Source: Weissella cibaria KACC 11862 (GTDB lineage: Bacteria > Bacillota > Bacilli > Lactobacillales > Lactobacillaceae). Taken from it: DNA of 48,166 nt. The notes under the pieces were generated by a model, which was given only the letters and a program-made list of their open reading frames with translations, ran no database searches and was not told the origin of the DNA. Shown here piece by piece: positions 28,394 to 37,195 of the stretch; within the stretch, counting starts at the first letter, position 1; each line of letters begins with the position of its first letter. Location of the stretch: contig NZ_AEKT01000015.1 of the NCBI RefSeq assembly GCF_000193635.1, positions 1-48,166 on the forward strand, written 5' to 3'. Both the position numbers and the translations under genes were made by a program.

Positions 28394-28417
28394 CAGTAAG
28401 CTACTGATGTCGTCAAA

Positions 28418-28555
28418 TTACTTTGACTCCAATTCAGCCTTACCCTTGGCCCATTGTTGAATGTTAACAACTTCAGCCACACGAGCCTTCTTTGCAGAAT
28501 CGTGTGATGTTGGTCGCTTACGAGCCCATGAGTTATATGGTGATTGAACAGCCAT
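28418..28555 (-). CDS. Small basic protein, 45 aa, unknown function
   Basis: A short gene with a full ribosome binding site (GGAGG, 28564-28568) 8 bases before the ATG, a near-consensus promoter and a terminator, so it is very likely expressed. The protein starts MAVQSPYNSWARKRPTS, is rich in Lys/Arg/Ala and has a helix-prone second half (SAKKARVAEVVNIQQWAKGK). It has no membrane segment or signal peptide. I do not recognise it. Strong expression signals for such a short basic protein recall nucleic-acid or ribosome-associated small proteins, but that is a guess. Confidence 0.75.
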   Translation of the reverse strand: MAVQSPYNSWARKRPTSHDSAKKARVAEVVNIQQWAKGKAELESK

Positions 28556-28574
28556 GATCATTTCCTCCATTTAT

Positions 28575-28621
28575 GTTATCGATAACTTTACTAGTATACC
28601 GATAAAAACAAAGTGCGTCAA
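28575..28621 (-). promoter_or_regulatory. Strong promoter of the 45-aa protein, with palindrome
   Basis: TTGACG (28616-28621), a 17-base spacer and TATACT (28593-28598) on the minus strand. Downstream lies the perfect 12-bp palindrome GTTATCGATAAC (28575-28586), a possible operator. Confidence 0.75.
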
Positions 28622-28661
28622 ACCTTTATCCTAAATCCGTCAAACTTTCTCTCACAAATTG

Positions 28662-28690
28662 TTGAGAAGCATATGCTAAGCCCGTATACT
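28662..28690 (+). promoter_or_regulatory. Promoter of the CorA-like gene
   Basis: TTGAGA (28662-28667), a 17-base spacer and TATACT (28685-28690). The ATG follows the -10 by only 9 bases, so the mRNA would be essentially leaderless. Confidence 0.7.
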
Positions 28691-28699
28691 AAAGTTACT

Positions 28700-29623
28700 A
28701 TGATTACACAAAAGACAACGTTCCCAGATTTCATCTGGTATCAAGTACATGATATGACACCCGAAGAGCGATCATGGCTCACAACCGACCAGCTCATTCC
28801 CAATGAATTACTTAGTTATGCTGTTGACCCCTACGAAAGCGCCCGAATGGAGTACGACGAAGATGCTGATTTAACCTTAATCATTTTCGATGTGGTGACG
28901 CCAACCTCAACCCGGGCCACAACCGAGCCAATTGGCATGCTCTTTAGCAATGACCAAAAGCGGTTGTTCACCTTTACGCGTCCCGAAACTGATTATGTGG
29001 ATAACTATCTCAGTGGTACCGAAGTGAGTCGCCGACCATTACCTGACCACGCAACGCCATTAGACGTCATTCTAAACGGCGCCGAGCTACTGTCGTCTAA
29101 ATTTATGTCGGCAATTTTGGAAATCAACCGTCGGCGCACGCCAATTCAAAGTGAGATCCGTAAAACCAAGCAAACCCAAAAGACTATCGACCAATTGATG
29201 GATTTGCAAACCGATTTAATTTATTTACTTAATTCGCTACATACTGACCGCGATTTACTGCGTTCATACAAAGCGCGCAAAACGGTGCAATTAACTGACC
29301 ATCAGGCTGAACGCATTGATGACGTTACCGTCGAATTACAACAAGCCATCGATACTGGTGAACTATCACAGCTCGTGACCAATAGCGTCTCAGATGCGTT
29401 CGTTAATTTGGCAAATTCTAATTTGAATTGGACTATGAAATTACTGACAGTTTCATCAATCGTATTGACGGTCCCTAACATTGTGTCAGGGTTCTTTGGC
29501 CAAAACGTCTCATTACCCTTCACGCACACCCCAATGGGTTGGATTATCACAATTATTTTAACTCTAATTCTGATGAGCATTACCACTGTTATTTTATGGC
29601 GGTCGGGGTTCTTTCGAAAGTAA
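28700..29623 (+). CDS. CorA-family divalent cation transporter
   Basis: A 307-aa membrane protein of the 2-TM-GxN superfamily. The N-terminal 240 residues form the cytoplasmic domain with a long helical stretch (EIRKTKQTQKTIDQLMDLQT region); two C-terminal membrane segments follow (about 247-265 and 281-300). The loop that normally reads GMN reads GQN here (about residues 267-269, GFFGQNVSLPF). The ATG at 28700 is preferred from family alignment; it has no ribosome binding site, only a -10 just upstream. Upstream in-frame starts (28613, 28673) would lie across the promoter. Probably imports Mg2+ or another divalent ion. Confidence 0.85.
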   Translation: MITQKTTFPDFIWYQVHDMTPEERSWLTTDQLIPNELLSYAVDPYESARMEYDEDADLTLIIFDVVTPTSTRATTEPIGMLFSNDQKRLFTFTRPETDYVDNYLSGTEVSRRPLPDHATPLDVILNGAELLSSKFMSAILEINRRRTPIQSEIRKTKQTQKTIDQLMDLQTDLIYLLNSLHTDRDLLRSYKARKTVQLTDHQAERIDDVTVELQQAIDTGELSQLVTNSVSDAFVNLANSNLNWTMKLLTVSSIVLTVPNIVSGFFGQNVSLPFTHTPMGWIITIILTLILMSITTVILWRSGFFRK

Positions 29624-29629
29624 CCGACC

Positions 29630-29670
29630 ACACAAAAAAGGCACCTTCGGCGAAGGTGCCTTTTTGTGTG
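29630..29670. terminator. Bidirectional terminator
   Basis: CACACAAAAAAGGCACCTTCG...CGAAGGTGCCTTTTTGTGTG is a long symmetric hairpin between the convergent CorA-like and FemX-like genes. Confidence 0.92.
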
Positions 29671-29672
29671 TC

Positions 29673-30935
29673 TTAACGACCCATTAATTTCTTCAACAAA
29701 CTGTAAATCGCATACTTAGGGCCATTGATTGGCTTAACGAAAGTTCCCACCTTTTCTTCAGCAAAACCGGCAAAGCCTTGCTTGAAGCCAAGTACACCGT
29801 CTGATCCATCAAACACACCAGAAATACCATAGAAATTATAGTGTGGAATGTGACGTGCAACTGCCTGCTTAAAGGCATACTCTTGGACAGCATATGGCCC
29901 ATAGAAATTCTTGTACTCGTCGTAAGTACCTGAATACAAGTAAATCATTTCGTTAGCGGTTGCCAAGAATAATGAACCCGCGATGACCACAACATCTTGG
30001 CCGGCCTTCTCACGTTCGACCTGCGCTTGGGCAATGCGCTTTTCGTGTTGCTTATGTTGATCCGCATATTCCGCACGTTGGCGTTGCAACTTCTTATAAT
30101 TAGGCTTTTCCGCAATGCGGGCATCCAAATCCGCCACAACTTCAGCTAAGTGATCACGTGCCGCTTCTTGGCCAGCAATGTAAGCTGGAAAATCCATTTC
30201 TGCGAAGACAAAGTAGGCATCATCACCAAATTCATCAAAGACGATTTGATAGAACTCTAAATCTTTATCGTGATAATCCAAACGATCAGCTGTGTGTTGC
30301 GTCAATGCTTTGAAGTCCGTTAAATCTTCACGGCCTAAGCGACGCAACTTGATACCAAATTGATCCGTCTTCTTAAGGTAGTACTTGCCATCCTTGGCAA
30401 AAGATTGACGTAACGCCTTGTCGGCATCGTCAGCTGCTAGCACTGGCGTCAGGTCCTTCACATATTGCCATGATGGCGAAGCGTTCGTTGTCCATCCCTT
30501 AGGGGCTGGTGTGTGCTTGAAGCCTGCAGCAGTTAAGGTTGTCATTGGCGCTTCGTTAGCTGCGCCGATTTGAACCCCCTCATCATCATAACGGCGGTAA
30601 ATTTCATTGGGCACGACACGCAAGAACAAGCCACTGTGCGACTTAGCAAACTTTTCAACACCAGCCACAAACTCATTTACAAGCGCCTGATTGCTGTAAT
30701 CAATTAGCATCCCACCATCGATTTGGAAAAGATTACCCATGCGCACTGGAATCCAAGCTAGTACGGCGGCAGCCACAACCGTTGCGTCTTCTACCAGCCC
30801 TACCAATGTCGTTTGCCAGCCACGGCGTGCGAGCAAACGTGCTTGAGCACTAGTTTGCAAGTAACTACCGGCCTGATGACCTTGTGCAAAGTCATCAAAT
30901 TGGGCCTCCGTCAATTGTTCAAATGATCGTGTCAT
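29673..30935 (-). CDS. FemAB/MurM-family aminoacyltransferase (peptidoglycan bridge)
   Basis: Transfers amino acids from aminoacyl-tRNA onto the lysine of lipid II to build the interpeptide bridge. The 420-aa protein has two GNAT-like lobes and, between about residues 245 and 310, a charged helical arm (KPNYKKLQRQRAEYADQH region) that is typical of FemA/FemX/MurM. The start QAGSYLQTSAQARL and the C-terminal YNFYGISG and LGFKQGF motifs also fit. The position of the residue added (first or second) cannot be told. The next minus-strand gene upstream is a flippase, but a terminator and DnaA-box cluster separate them. Confidence 0.9.
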   Translation of the reverse strand: MTRSFEQLTEAQFDDFAQGHQAGSYLQTSAQARLLARRGWQTTLVGLVEDATVVAAAVLAWIPVRMGNLFQIDGGMLIDYSNQALVNEFVAGVEKFAKSHSGLFLRVVPNEIYRRYDDEGVQIGAANEAPMTTLTAAGFKHTPAPKGWTTNASPSWQYVKDLTPVLAADDADKALRQSFAKDGKYYLKKTDQFGIKLRRLGREDLTDFKALTQHTADRLDYHDKDLEFYQIVFDEFGDDAYFVFAEMDFPAYIAGQEAARDHLAEVVADLDARIAEKPNYKKLQRQRAEYADQHKQHEKRIAQAQVEREKAGQDVVVIAGSLFLATANEMIYLYSGTYDEYKNFYGPYAVQEYAFKQAVARHIPHYNFYGISGVFDGSDGVLGFKQGFAGFAEEKVGTFVKPINGPKYAIYSLLKKLMGR

Positions 30936-30978
30936 ATCTTCTCACTTATGTCCCTTAACTAGAATTTCAATACTCTAA

Positions 30979-31008
30979 ATTATACGCTATCTACCTGTAA
31001 ATTAACAA
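30979..31008 (-). promoter_or_regulatory. Promoter of the FemX-like gene
   Basis: A consensus -10 TATAAT (30979-30984) with -35 TTGTTA at 18 bases on the minus strand. Confidence 0.6.
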
Positions 31009-31039
31009 AAACCACGCGAACCTCTTAATAATTCGGCAC

Positions 31040-31145
31040 TGTGGGTAACCTGTTGAAAAGACTAAACACTATCCACCGGTTATACAAAGTTATCCACAAA
31101 CTAACAGTTTTATCCACAATAATATCCACAGAAACCTGTGTAAAA
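31040..31145. promoter_or_regulatory. Cluster of DnaA boxes
   Basis: Two perfect TTATCCACA boxes (31090-31098, 31110-31118) plus near matches ATATCCACA (31122-31130), CTATCCACC (31069-31077) and TTATACAAA (31080-31088) on the plus strand. On the minus strand TTACCCACA (31040-31048) and TTTTACACA (31137-31145) also fit. That is seven boxes or near-boxes in 106 bases. Neither dnaA nor dnaN is nearby, so this is probably not the origin; it may titrate or reset DnaA or regulate the adjacent wall gene. Confidence 0.75.
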
Positions 31146-31163
31146 CTTAAATTAAACACAAAT

Positions 31164-31196
31164 AAAAACGAACTAACGATAATCGCTAGTTCGTTT
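31164..31196 (-). terminator. Terminator of the flippase gene
   Basis: ACGAACTAGCGA tta TCGTTAGTTCGT followed by TTTTATTT on the minus strand. Confidence 0.88.
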
Positions 31197-31200
31197 TCTG

Positions 31201-33339
31201 TTATTTCAAATGTAATTTATGAGCTAAACTTGTTGCCCGTGCGCCAAGCACTTCCTCACCAACATGTGTCTTTAGCATGGCAATACCGTAAATCACGGCA
31301 CCGACCAAACCACCAACAATCAACAAGATAAGTTGTGGGATTTTCCCATCTGACACAAAGTAACCTAACGTGCCAACGACCGGTGCAACCACAATGTACA
31401 TCACCAGACTCCAGAATAGGATAATCATTACTGAGTAATTAAATGGTGCCCAACTAATATCAAAGCGCTTCGTCAAACGACGAATTGACATCGCTAATCC
31501 GACAATAAAGGCCAAGGCCGTTGAGACCAGCGGTCCCATACCATACAACCAAATGGTCAATGGCACTTGTAAAGCGAACTTCAAAACCAGCATCAAAATC
31601 AGCACTTTAACGGTATAGCGCAAATCATGCAATCCTTGGTATAACGCCAACACAACCATGTAAGCGCCCAGCAAGATTGCCGTGAAGCTAGCGAATTGCA
31701 ACACCAGCGTACCATTCGTTAAATCAGCCGTGTTATAGAACACAATATAAAGTGGACGTGCCACAGCTGCCATGCCAAGTGAGGCCGGAATCATCACAAA
31801 CGCCAACAACTTAAACGCAAATTGAATTTGGTTGTTAATGTTGTCGCGATCCCCAATTTCATGGGCACGCGCTAGCATTGGCAAAGCTGTTTCGGCCATA
31901 CCGACTGCCAATGACACAACCAACATAATTAGCTTGTTTGAATTAAACGCAAATTGTGAAAACATCGCTTGTTGCGCATGGTTCACAACTGACGTGAAGT
32001 GATTCATAATGCGGAAGAATGTGTATTGATCAATCACTTGCACCAGTGAAATTGCTGAGCCAGCAAAGATAACTGGCACTGATTGACGCGCCATGCGGAG
32101 CATCACTGCGCGAGGATTGAAGTCTGGTGCTGGTACTGCATTTGCAAGTTGTGTTGCAAAGAATTGACGACGACGCCAAATGCCGTATACCAGAATTGCA
32201 ATTCCAGCTAACGCACCCCAGAAAGCAGCAAACGTTGACTGGACCGTTGCATCAATCCAATTACCATGGTGGCCGATCATAATCCAATACGTCGCAGCAA
32301 GCATGTAAATCACACGTACAAGCTGCTCAATGAACTGTGACATAGCCGACAAGCCCATGAACTCAAATCCCTGCACGTAACCCCGCAACATTGAAAGCGC
32401 CGGAATAATAACCACCGCGGCAGCCAATGAGCGAATGACTGGAATCACATTTGGATCACCTTGTGACAGCACGCCGGCTAAGAAGTAGAGCACCGCCCCA
32501 GATGCGATTCCCAGGATGGCTCCCAGTTGTAAGGCCTGCCGGAAGACTTGCTTCACTGCCCCATATTGGCGAGATGCGCCATATTCCGCAACCAAGCGTG
32601 CCAAGACGTTCGGCAGACCAGCCGTTGCAATTAGCAAGGCCACACTATAAATTTGATAACCTTGGGCAAACAACGAGTTCGCTGATGTGAAATACAGATT
32701 TCCAATCATTGCAACCCAGGGGATAATGTACAAGGCCCCTAATACACGGGAAGCTAAGCTACCGATGGTCATCCATGCCGAGCCACGTAACATACGTGAT
32801 GCCGCATTCTCATCATCAATGAAGTCGGCTTCTAGCTCTGGTACGGTTTCAATTTCATCAGCCATAGCTGGCGTCGATTCTTCAGGAACACTTTCTGCCG
32901 TGTACGCAGGTTCAGGACGAGTCACAGTTTTTGTAACTGGTGGCTTCACTGGTACAACCTCTTCAGCTACGGTGGCTGGTTCAGCTGTCATAATATCCGA
33001 CGGGGTTACCGCCTTAGCCGTCACTGGCTGAACAGCTGCGGCCTCATCCGTATGGGTTTCCTCAATCGAATCTGGCTTCACACTTGCTTCACGGGCGAAC
33101 GTATCAGGCACCTCATGTACTTTGAACGTTGAGACGCCTTCCGGACGGGTTACAACTTCGGTCACTGATCGTGGCTCTAACTTCGCCGAGGCTGAATCAT
33201 GTTGTGCCTCTTTCTGCTCATCACGGGCTTCGAAGATATCATCAACTGTTGCACCGTTTAATAAAGCCGCCAATTCCTCAAACGTAATGTCACGACGGAA
33301 TGGTGATTCTTCGTAATTGGATGATTTATCGTCAGCCAT
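31201..33339 (-). CDS. Polysaccharide / lipid II flippase (YtgP/MurJ-like, MOP superfamily) with long N-terminal tail
   Basis: A 712-aa protein. The C-terminal 520 residues hold about 14 membrane segments of the PST/MurJ-type flippase family, starting GSAWMTIGSLASRVLGALYI. Close relatives (YtgP) flip lipid-linked wall precursors. The first 190 residues are acidic, rich in Glu, Thr, Val and Pro (e.g. repeated PVTKTVTRPEPA-like units) and appear disordered; such a tail is much longer than in Bacillus YtgP. AAGGGGA precedes the ATG. Neighbouring FemX-like and GT4 genes support a role in cell-wall assembly. tRNA-Arg lies just upstream. Confidence 0.88.
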   Translation of the reverse strand: MADDKSSNYEESPFRRDITFEELAALLNGATVDDIFEARDEQKEAQHDSASAKLEPRSVTEVVTRPEGVSTFKVHEVPDTFAREASVKPDSIEETHTDEAAAVQPVTAKAVTPSDIMTAEPATVAEEVVPVKPPVTKTVTRPEPAYTAESVPEESTPAMADEIETVPELEADFIDDENAASRMLRGSAWMTIGSLASRVLGALYIIPWVAMIGNLYFTSANSLFAQGYQIYSVALLIATAGLPNVLARLVAEYGASRQYGAVKQVFRQALQLGAILGIASGAVLYFLAGVLSQGDPNVIPVIRSLAAAVVIIPALSMLRGYVQGFEFMGLSAMSQFIEQLVRVIYMLAATYWIMIGHHGNWIDATVQSTFAAFWGALAGIAILVYGIWRRRQFFATQLANAVPAPDFNPRAVMLRMARQSVPVIFAGSAISLVQVIDQYTFFRIMNHFTSVVNHAQQAMFSQFAFNSNKLIMLVVSLAVGMAETALPMLARAHEIGDRDNINNQIQFAFKLLAFVMIPASLGMAAVARPLYIVFYNTADLTNGTLVLQFASFTAILLGAYMVVLALYQGLHDLRYTVKVLILMLVLKFALQVPLTIWLYGMGPLVSTALAFIVGLAMSIRRLTKRFDISWAPFNYSVMIILFWSLVMYIVVAPVVGTLGYFVSDGKIPQLILLIVGGLVGAVIYGIAMLKTHVGEEVLGARATSLAHKLHLK

Positions 33340-33400
33340 TTCTTGACCGTCCCCTTTCGTTTGTCACAGTAGTCACTACTATAATCGATACTACTTTCAA

Positions 33401-33473
33401 TGACGCTACACAGACTCGAACTGTGATCTAAGACTTAGGAGGTCCTTGTTCTATCCTGTTGAACTATAGCGCC
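33401..33473 (-). tRNA. tRNA-Arg (anticodon CCT)
   Basis: A full 73-base cloverleaf on the minus strand: 7-bp acceptor (GGCGCTA / TAGCGTC with one G-U) and D arm GTTC/GAAC with GG in the loop. The anticodon stem AGGAC/GTCTT has loop CTCCTAA, so the anticodon is CCT; the T arm is CACAG-TTCGAGT-CTGTG. The discriminator is A and CCA is not encoded. It reads AGG codons. It is a single tRNA gene with a -10 TATAAT (33493-33498) upstream. Confidence 0.95.
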
Positions 33474-33492
33474 AAAACTTACCTAAGTTACT

Positions 33493-33498
33493 ATTATA
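33493..33498 (-). promoter_or_regulatory. -10 element of the tRNA-Arg gene
   Basis: TATAAT on the minus strand, 20 bases before the tRNA 5' end; the -35 is weak. Confidence 0.5.
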
Positions 33499-33502
33499 CA
33501 CA

Positions 33503-33549
33503 AGAAAACCCGTTGTTTGTAGAGTCAAAGTAAATCCGAAACAACGGGC
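33503..33549 (-). terminator. Terminator of the glycosyltransferase gene
   Basis: CCCGTTGTTTC and GAAACAACGGG-like arms (10 bp) pair across a long loop and end in TTTTC on the minus strand. The loop is longer than usual. Confidence 0.6.
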
Positions 33550-33557
33550 ATGATTTT

Positions 33558-34625
33558 CTATTCAATTAATTGTTGCCATTTTGCCATAATCGGTCCGGTC
33601 GCAAAGTCTTTGGCACGGGCTAATGACTTTGAGGACAGCACACGTCGCATTTCCGTACTGTGTAGCAGTGGTTCCAATCGATGCCAGATGGCTGTTGCGT
33701 CCTTCGTGGCTAGCTCACCGTACACACCACCTTCAAGGATTTCAACTGCCCCGGTGTTATCCGTCGACACAATTGGCAAGCCAAAGCTCATTGCCTCAAC
33801 CAAAACCAGCGGTAGCCCTTCCCATCGTGACGTTGCCAAAAAGATAGAGGCCTGCCGATAATGCTCGGCTAACGCCTCATCATGGAGCGCGCCACGATAC
33901 ACGACTTTATTTTCCGCATGATTAGCATGAATCAATCGCTTGAACTCCGCGACATCCGTCGGCGTACCATCACCAGCAATGACAATCTGCCAATCATCAG
34001 GCAAGTATTGCGCGACAGCTAACATGATATCAATGCCTTTATGTTGGATAGCAATGCGACCCGTGAACGCAATTTTGTGGCTCGTCACATCAGCCTGGCC
34101 CACAATGGGCATCGTAACCGGATTCCAAATTTTAATCGCCCGATCAGTGACTGTTTGAAAGCCAGCTAAATCTGATTCTGTTAAAGCAACGACCGCGTCG
34201 GCCGCCTTCACTCCGGCTACAAATTCAGGTTGCATCTCACGATAATACTGATTAAAGTACGTATCAATATTATTATGCATCCAAGCAATCATCTGCACAT
34301 GCGGCGCCCGCGTCTTAAGATAGGGAATAAAGCTTGTCAAAATACCCGCATTTACAATTAGCACATCAATTTTTTCAGTTATTAAAACATCCCCCAAATC
34401 GGCCATTTGCACCGCATAACGGGTTAATGGCGCGGCCCCATTTTCGGGCATCACTGGATGCTTGGCCGGGACTAAACGGCCTTTTAACTCATAATAAGAA
34501 GGCACGTCTGCCAGTTGATAGTACTGTACATCCGCAAATGCCGTCATCGCATTACCAACCACTGTCGCAGCTCGTTTCATGCCGCCAAGTCCCAAATTTT
34601 CTATCGCCATGAGTACACGCTTCAT
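33558..34625 (-). CDS. Glycosyltransferase family 4
   Basis: A 355-aa cytosolic or peripheral GT-B enzyme. The N-terminal domain starts RVLMAIENLGLGGMKRAA with the Gly-rich loop of GT4 enzymes. The C-terminal domain has FTGRIAIQHKGIDIMLAVA and the donor-binding signature SRWEGLPLVLVEAMSFGLP (about residues 267-285, the E-x7-E motif). Substrates are unknown; similar LAB enzymes glucosylate teichoic acids or glycolipids, or make exopolysaccharide. No polysaccharide operon surrounds it. GAGGGGAGGG precedes the ATG. Confidence 0.88.
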   Translation of the reverse strand: MKRVLMAIENLGLGGMKRAATVVGNAMTAFADVQYYQLADVPSYYELKGRLVPAKHPVMPENGAAPLTRYAVQMADLGDVLITEKIDVLIVNAGILTSFIPYLKTRAPHVQMIAWMHNNIDTYFNQYYREMQPEFVAGVKAADAVVALTESDLAGFQTVTDRAIKIWNPVTMPIVGQADVTSHKIAFTGRIAIQHKGIDIMLAVAQYLPDDWQIVIAGDGTPTDVAEFKRLIHANHAENKVVYRGALHDEALAEHYRQASIFLATSRWEGLPLVLVEAMSFGLPIVSTDNTGAVEILEGGVYGELATKDATAIWHRLEPLLHSTEMRRVLSSKSLARAKDFATGPIMAKWQQLIE

Positions 34626-34653
34626 ACTGCACCCTCCCCTCTACCAAAGGCAT

Positions 34654-34690
34654 AAAAAAGAGGAACACCCACAATTTGAGTGTTCCTCCT
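34654..34690 (-). terminator. Rho-independent terminator downstream of leuS
   Basis: AGGAGGAACACTC aaatt...GGGTGTTCCTCTTTTTT on the minus strand. It ends only 29 bases before the glycosyltransferase start, so that gene needs read-through or a promoter in the 34690-34750 gap. Confidence 0.8.
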
Positions 34691-34752
34691 AAGTATAGTC
34701 ACTTCTGAATAAAAAGTATCATGTCATGTCCTGAAACCTGACATGTTATTTT

Positions 34753-37167
34753 TTACAAAACGACGTTAACCAACTTACCAGGGACCGCGATTACCTTCTT
34801 AGGTTGGCCACCATCGAGTTGCTTTTGCACTGCTTCATCAGCAAGCGCTAGTTCTGTCATCTTGTCACGATCAGCATCGGCTGGGATCGTCAAACGACCA
34901 CGCACCTTACCGTTAACTTGCAAGACGATTTCAATTTCATCTTCAACCAAAGCAGATTCATCAAACGTTGGCCAAGCAGCGTACGTAACAGATTCATCCT
35001 TGTGCAAGTAACTCCACAATTCTTCCGTCATGTGTGGCGCAATTGGGTTCAACAACTTGATGAAGCCTTCAACATACTCAACTGGCAAGTTTTCAGCCTT
35101 GTAAGCTTCGTTGATGAAAATCATCATTTGTGAAATAGCCGTGTTGAAACGGAGACCTTCATAGTCATCCGTTACCTTCTTGACCGTCTCGTTGTAAATC
35201 TTGTCCAACTTGTGGTCGTTAACCGTTGTAATGTGATCACGCAACTTGTCATCATCATCAATGAACAAACGCCAAACACGATCCAACCAACGACGTGAAC
35301 CAGCCAAGCCGTCTTCAGACCAAGCAATTGATTGTTCCAAAGGTCCCATGAACATTTCGTACAAACGCAAGGTGTCAGCACCGTATTGTTCAACGACGTC
35401 ATCAGGGTTCACAACGTTCCCCTTTGACTTCGACATCTTCTCGTGGTTTTCACCCAAGATCATACCTTGGTTAGCCAACTTTTGGAATGGCTCCTTAGTG
35501 TGCACAACACCCAAGTCGTACAACACCTTGTGCCAGAAGCGGGCGTACAACAAGTGCAACACGGCGTGCTCAGCACCACCAATGTACAAGTCAACATTCT
35601 GCCAGTAAGCCTCAGCGTCTGGTGAAACAATTTCCTTATCATTGTGTGGATCCATGTAACGCAAGTAGTACCATGATGAACCAGCCCATTGTGGCATCGT
35701 GTTCGTCTCGCGCTTACCCTTACGGCCGTTTTCGTCAACCACATTTACCCAGTCGTCAACGTTAACCAATGGTGACTCACCAGTACCTGAAGGCATGATG
35801 TTATCAACTTCTGGCAAACGCAATGGCAATTGGTCCTCTGGTACAAGCGTCTTTTCGCCATCTTCCCAGTGGATGACAGGAATTGGCTCACCCCAGTAAC
35901 GTTGACGTGAGAAGATCCAGTCACGCAAGCGGTAGTTAACTTGCTTGTGACCAACACCTTGTTCTTCCAACCAAGCAATCGCCTTGTCGATAGCTTCTTG
36001 CTTACCCATGCCGTCCAAGAAACCTGAGTTGATGTGCTCACCGTCACCTGTGTAGGCTTCGTCGGCAATATCGCCCCCAGCCAATACTTGGCGCATTGGC
36101 AAGTCGTACTTCTTCGCAAACTCGTAGTCACGCGTATCGTGCGCAGGAACTGCCATAATAGCACCCGTTCCGTATGACGCCAAGACATAGTCACCAATCC
36201 AGATCGGCAATTCTTCGCCGTTCATTGGGTTAATGGCGTATGCACCAGTGAAGACACCGGCCTTATCCTTGTTCAAGTCTGTACGCTCCAAATCTGACTT
36301 TGAAGCAATTGACTTCTTGAAGGCTTCGATAGCTTCCTTTTGGTCGTCAGAAACAATTTCTGATACCAACGCATGTTCTGGTGACAACACAAGGTATGTC
36401 GCACCAAACAACGTGTCAGCACGCGTTGTAAAGACTTCAACTTCGGCATCTGAATTCTTCACCTTGAAGTTAACAGAAGCTCCGATTGAACGACCAATCC
36501 AGTTACGTTGTTGTTCCTTGATAGCATCTGGCCAATCTACATCATCCAAATCTTCCAACAAACGGTCCGCGTAAGCCGTAATCTTCAATGCCCATTGACG
36601 CATTGGGACACGGTAAACTGGGAAGCCACCACGCTCCGTCTTACCATCAATGATTTCTTCATTGGCAACAACCGTACCACCATTGTAATCAGGGGCCCAG
36701 TTAACCATGATTTCATCTTCGTAGGCCAAACCCTTCTTGTACAATTGTTCGAAGATCCATTGCGTCCACTTGTAGTACTTAGGGTCCGTCGTGTTAACCT
36801 CACGTGACCAGTCATATGACAACCCAAGCGTCTTCATTTGGCGGCGGAAGTTCTTAACGTTCTTTGCCGTCACAACACGAGGATCTTCACCCGTCTTAAT
36901 TGCGTACTCTTCAGTAGGCAAACCAAACGCGTCGAATCCCATTGGGTGCAAAACGTTAAACCCTTGCATACGCTTCATACGTGAAACGATATCAGTTGCC
37001 GTGTAACCCTCTGGGTGTCCAACGTGCAGTCCCTGTCCTGATGGGAATGGGAACATGTCCATTGCAAAGAACTTTTCCTTTGAGTGGTCTGATGACGTCT
37101 TAAAGGTCTGATTCTCTTCCCAGAAGCGTTGCCACTTCTTTTCTACTTCTTTGTGTTGATATGCCAT
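34753..37167 (-). CDS. leuS: Leucyl-tRNA synthetase
   Basis: Charges tRNA-Leu with leucine. Class I signatures are present: the HIGH-type motif as [12 protein letters not shown] (about residues 49-60) and [14 protein letters not shown] (about 578). The CP1 editing domain includes the [12 protein letters not shown] segment. Length 804 aa is normal. The ATG at 37167 has GAGG upstream; a start at 37182 is in the leader. The leader contains a hairpin with a T tract that may be an attenuator (37200-37240). Confidence 0.97.
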   Translation of the reverse strand: MAYQHKEVEKKWQRFWEENQTFKTSSDHSKEKFFAMDMFPFPSGQGLHVGHPEGYTATDIVSRMKRMQGFNVLHPMGFDAFGLPTEEYAIKTGEDPRVVTAKNVKNFRRQMKTLGLSYDWSREVNTTDPKYYKWTQWIFEQLYKKGLAYEDEIMVNWAPDYNGGTVVANEEIIDGKTERGGFPVYRVPMRQWALKITAYADRLLEDLDDVDWPDAIKEQQRNWIGRSIGASVNFKVKNSDAEVEVFTTRADTLFGATYLVLSPEHALVSEIVSDDQKEAIEAFKKSIASKSDLERTDLNKDKAGVFTGAYAINPMNGEELPIWIGDYVLASYGTGAIMAVPAHDTRDYEFAKKYDLPMRQVLAGGDIADEAYTGDGEHINSGFLDGMGKQEAIDKAIAWLEEQGVGHKQVNYRLRDWIFSRQRYWGEPIPVIHWEDGEKTLVPEDQLPLRLPEVDNIMPSGTGESPLVNVDDWVNVVDENGRKGKRETNTMPQWAGSSWYYLRYMDPHNDKEIVSPDAEAYWQNVDLYIGGAEHAVLHLLYARFWHKVLYDLGVVHTKEPFQKLANQGMILGENHEKMSKSKGNVVNPDDVVEQYGADTLRLYEMFMGPLEQSIAWSEDGLAGSRRWLDRVWRLFIDDDDKLRDHITTVNDHKLDKIYNETVKKVTDDYEGLRFNTAISQMMIFINEAYKAENLPVEYVEGFIKLLNPIAPHMTEELWSYLHKDESVTYAAWPTFDESALVEDEIEIVLQVNGKVRGRLTIPADADRDKMTELALADEAVQKQLDGGQPKKVIAVPGKLVNVVL

Positions 37168-37195
37168 TATCGATAACCTCACTTTAATGTTCTAA

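Noticed and set aside
31040-31145. DnaA-box cluster as the chromosomal origin
   Set aside because: No dnaA, dnaN, rpmH or gyrase genes are near and gene orientation does not switch here; kept only as a non-origin cluster.
33401-33473. tRNA-Arg as an integration site for a mobile element
   Set aside because: No integrase, no second copy of the tRNA 3' end and no shift in gene type next to it.
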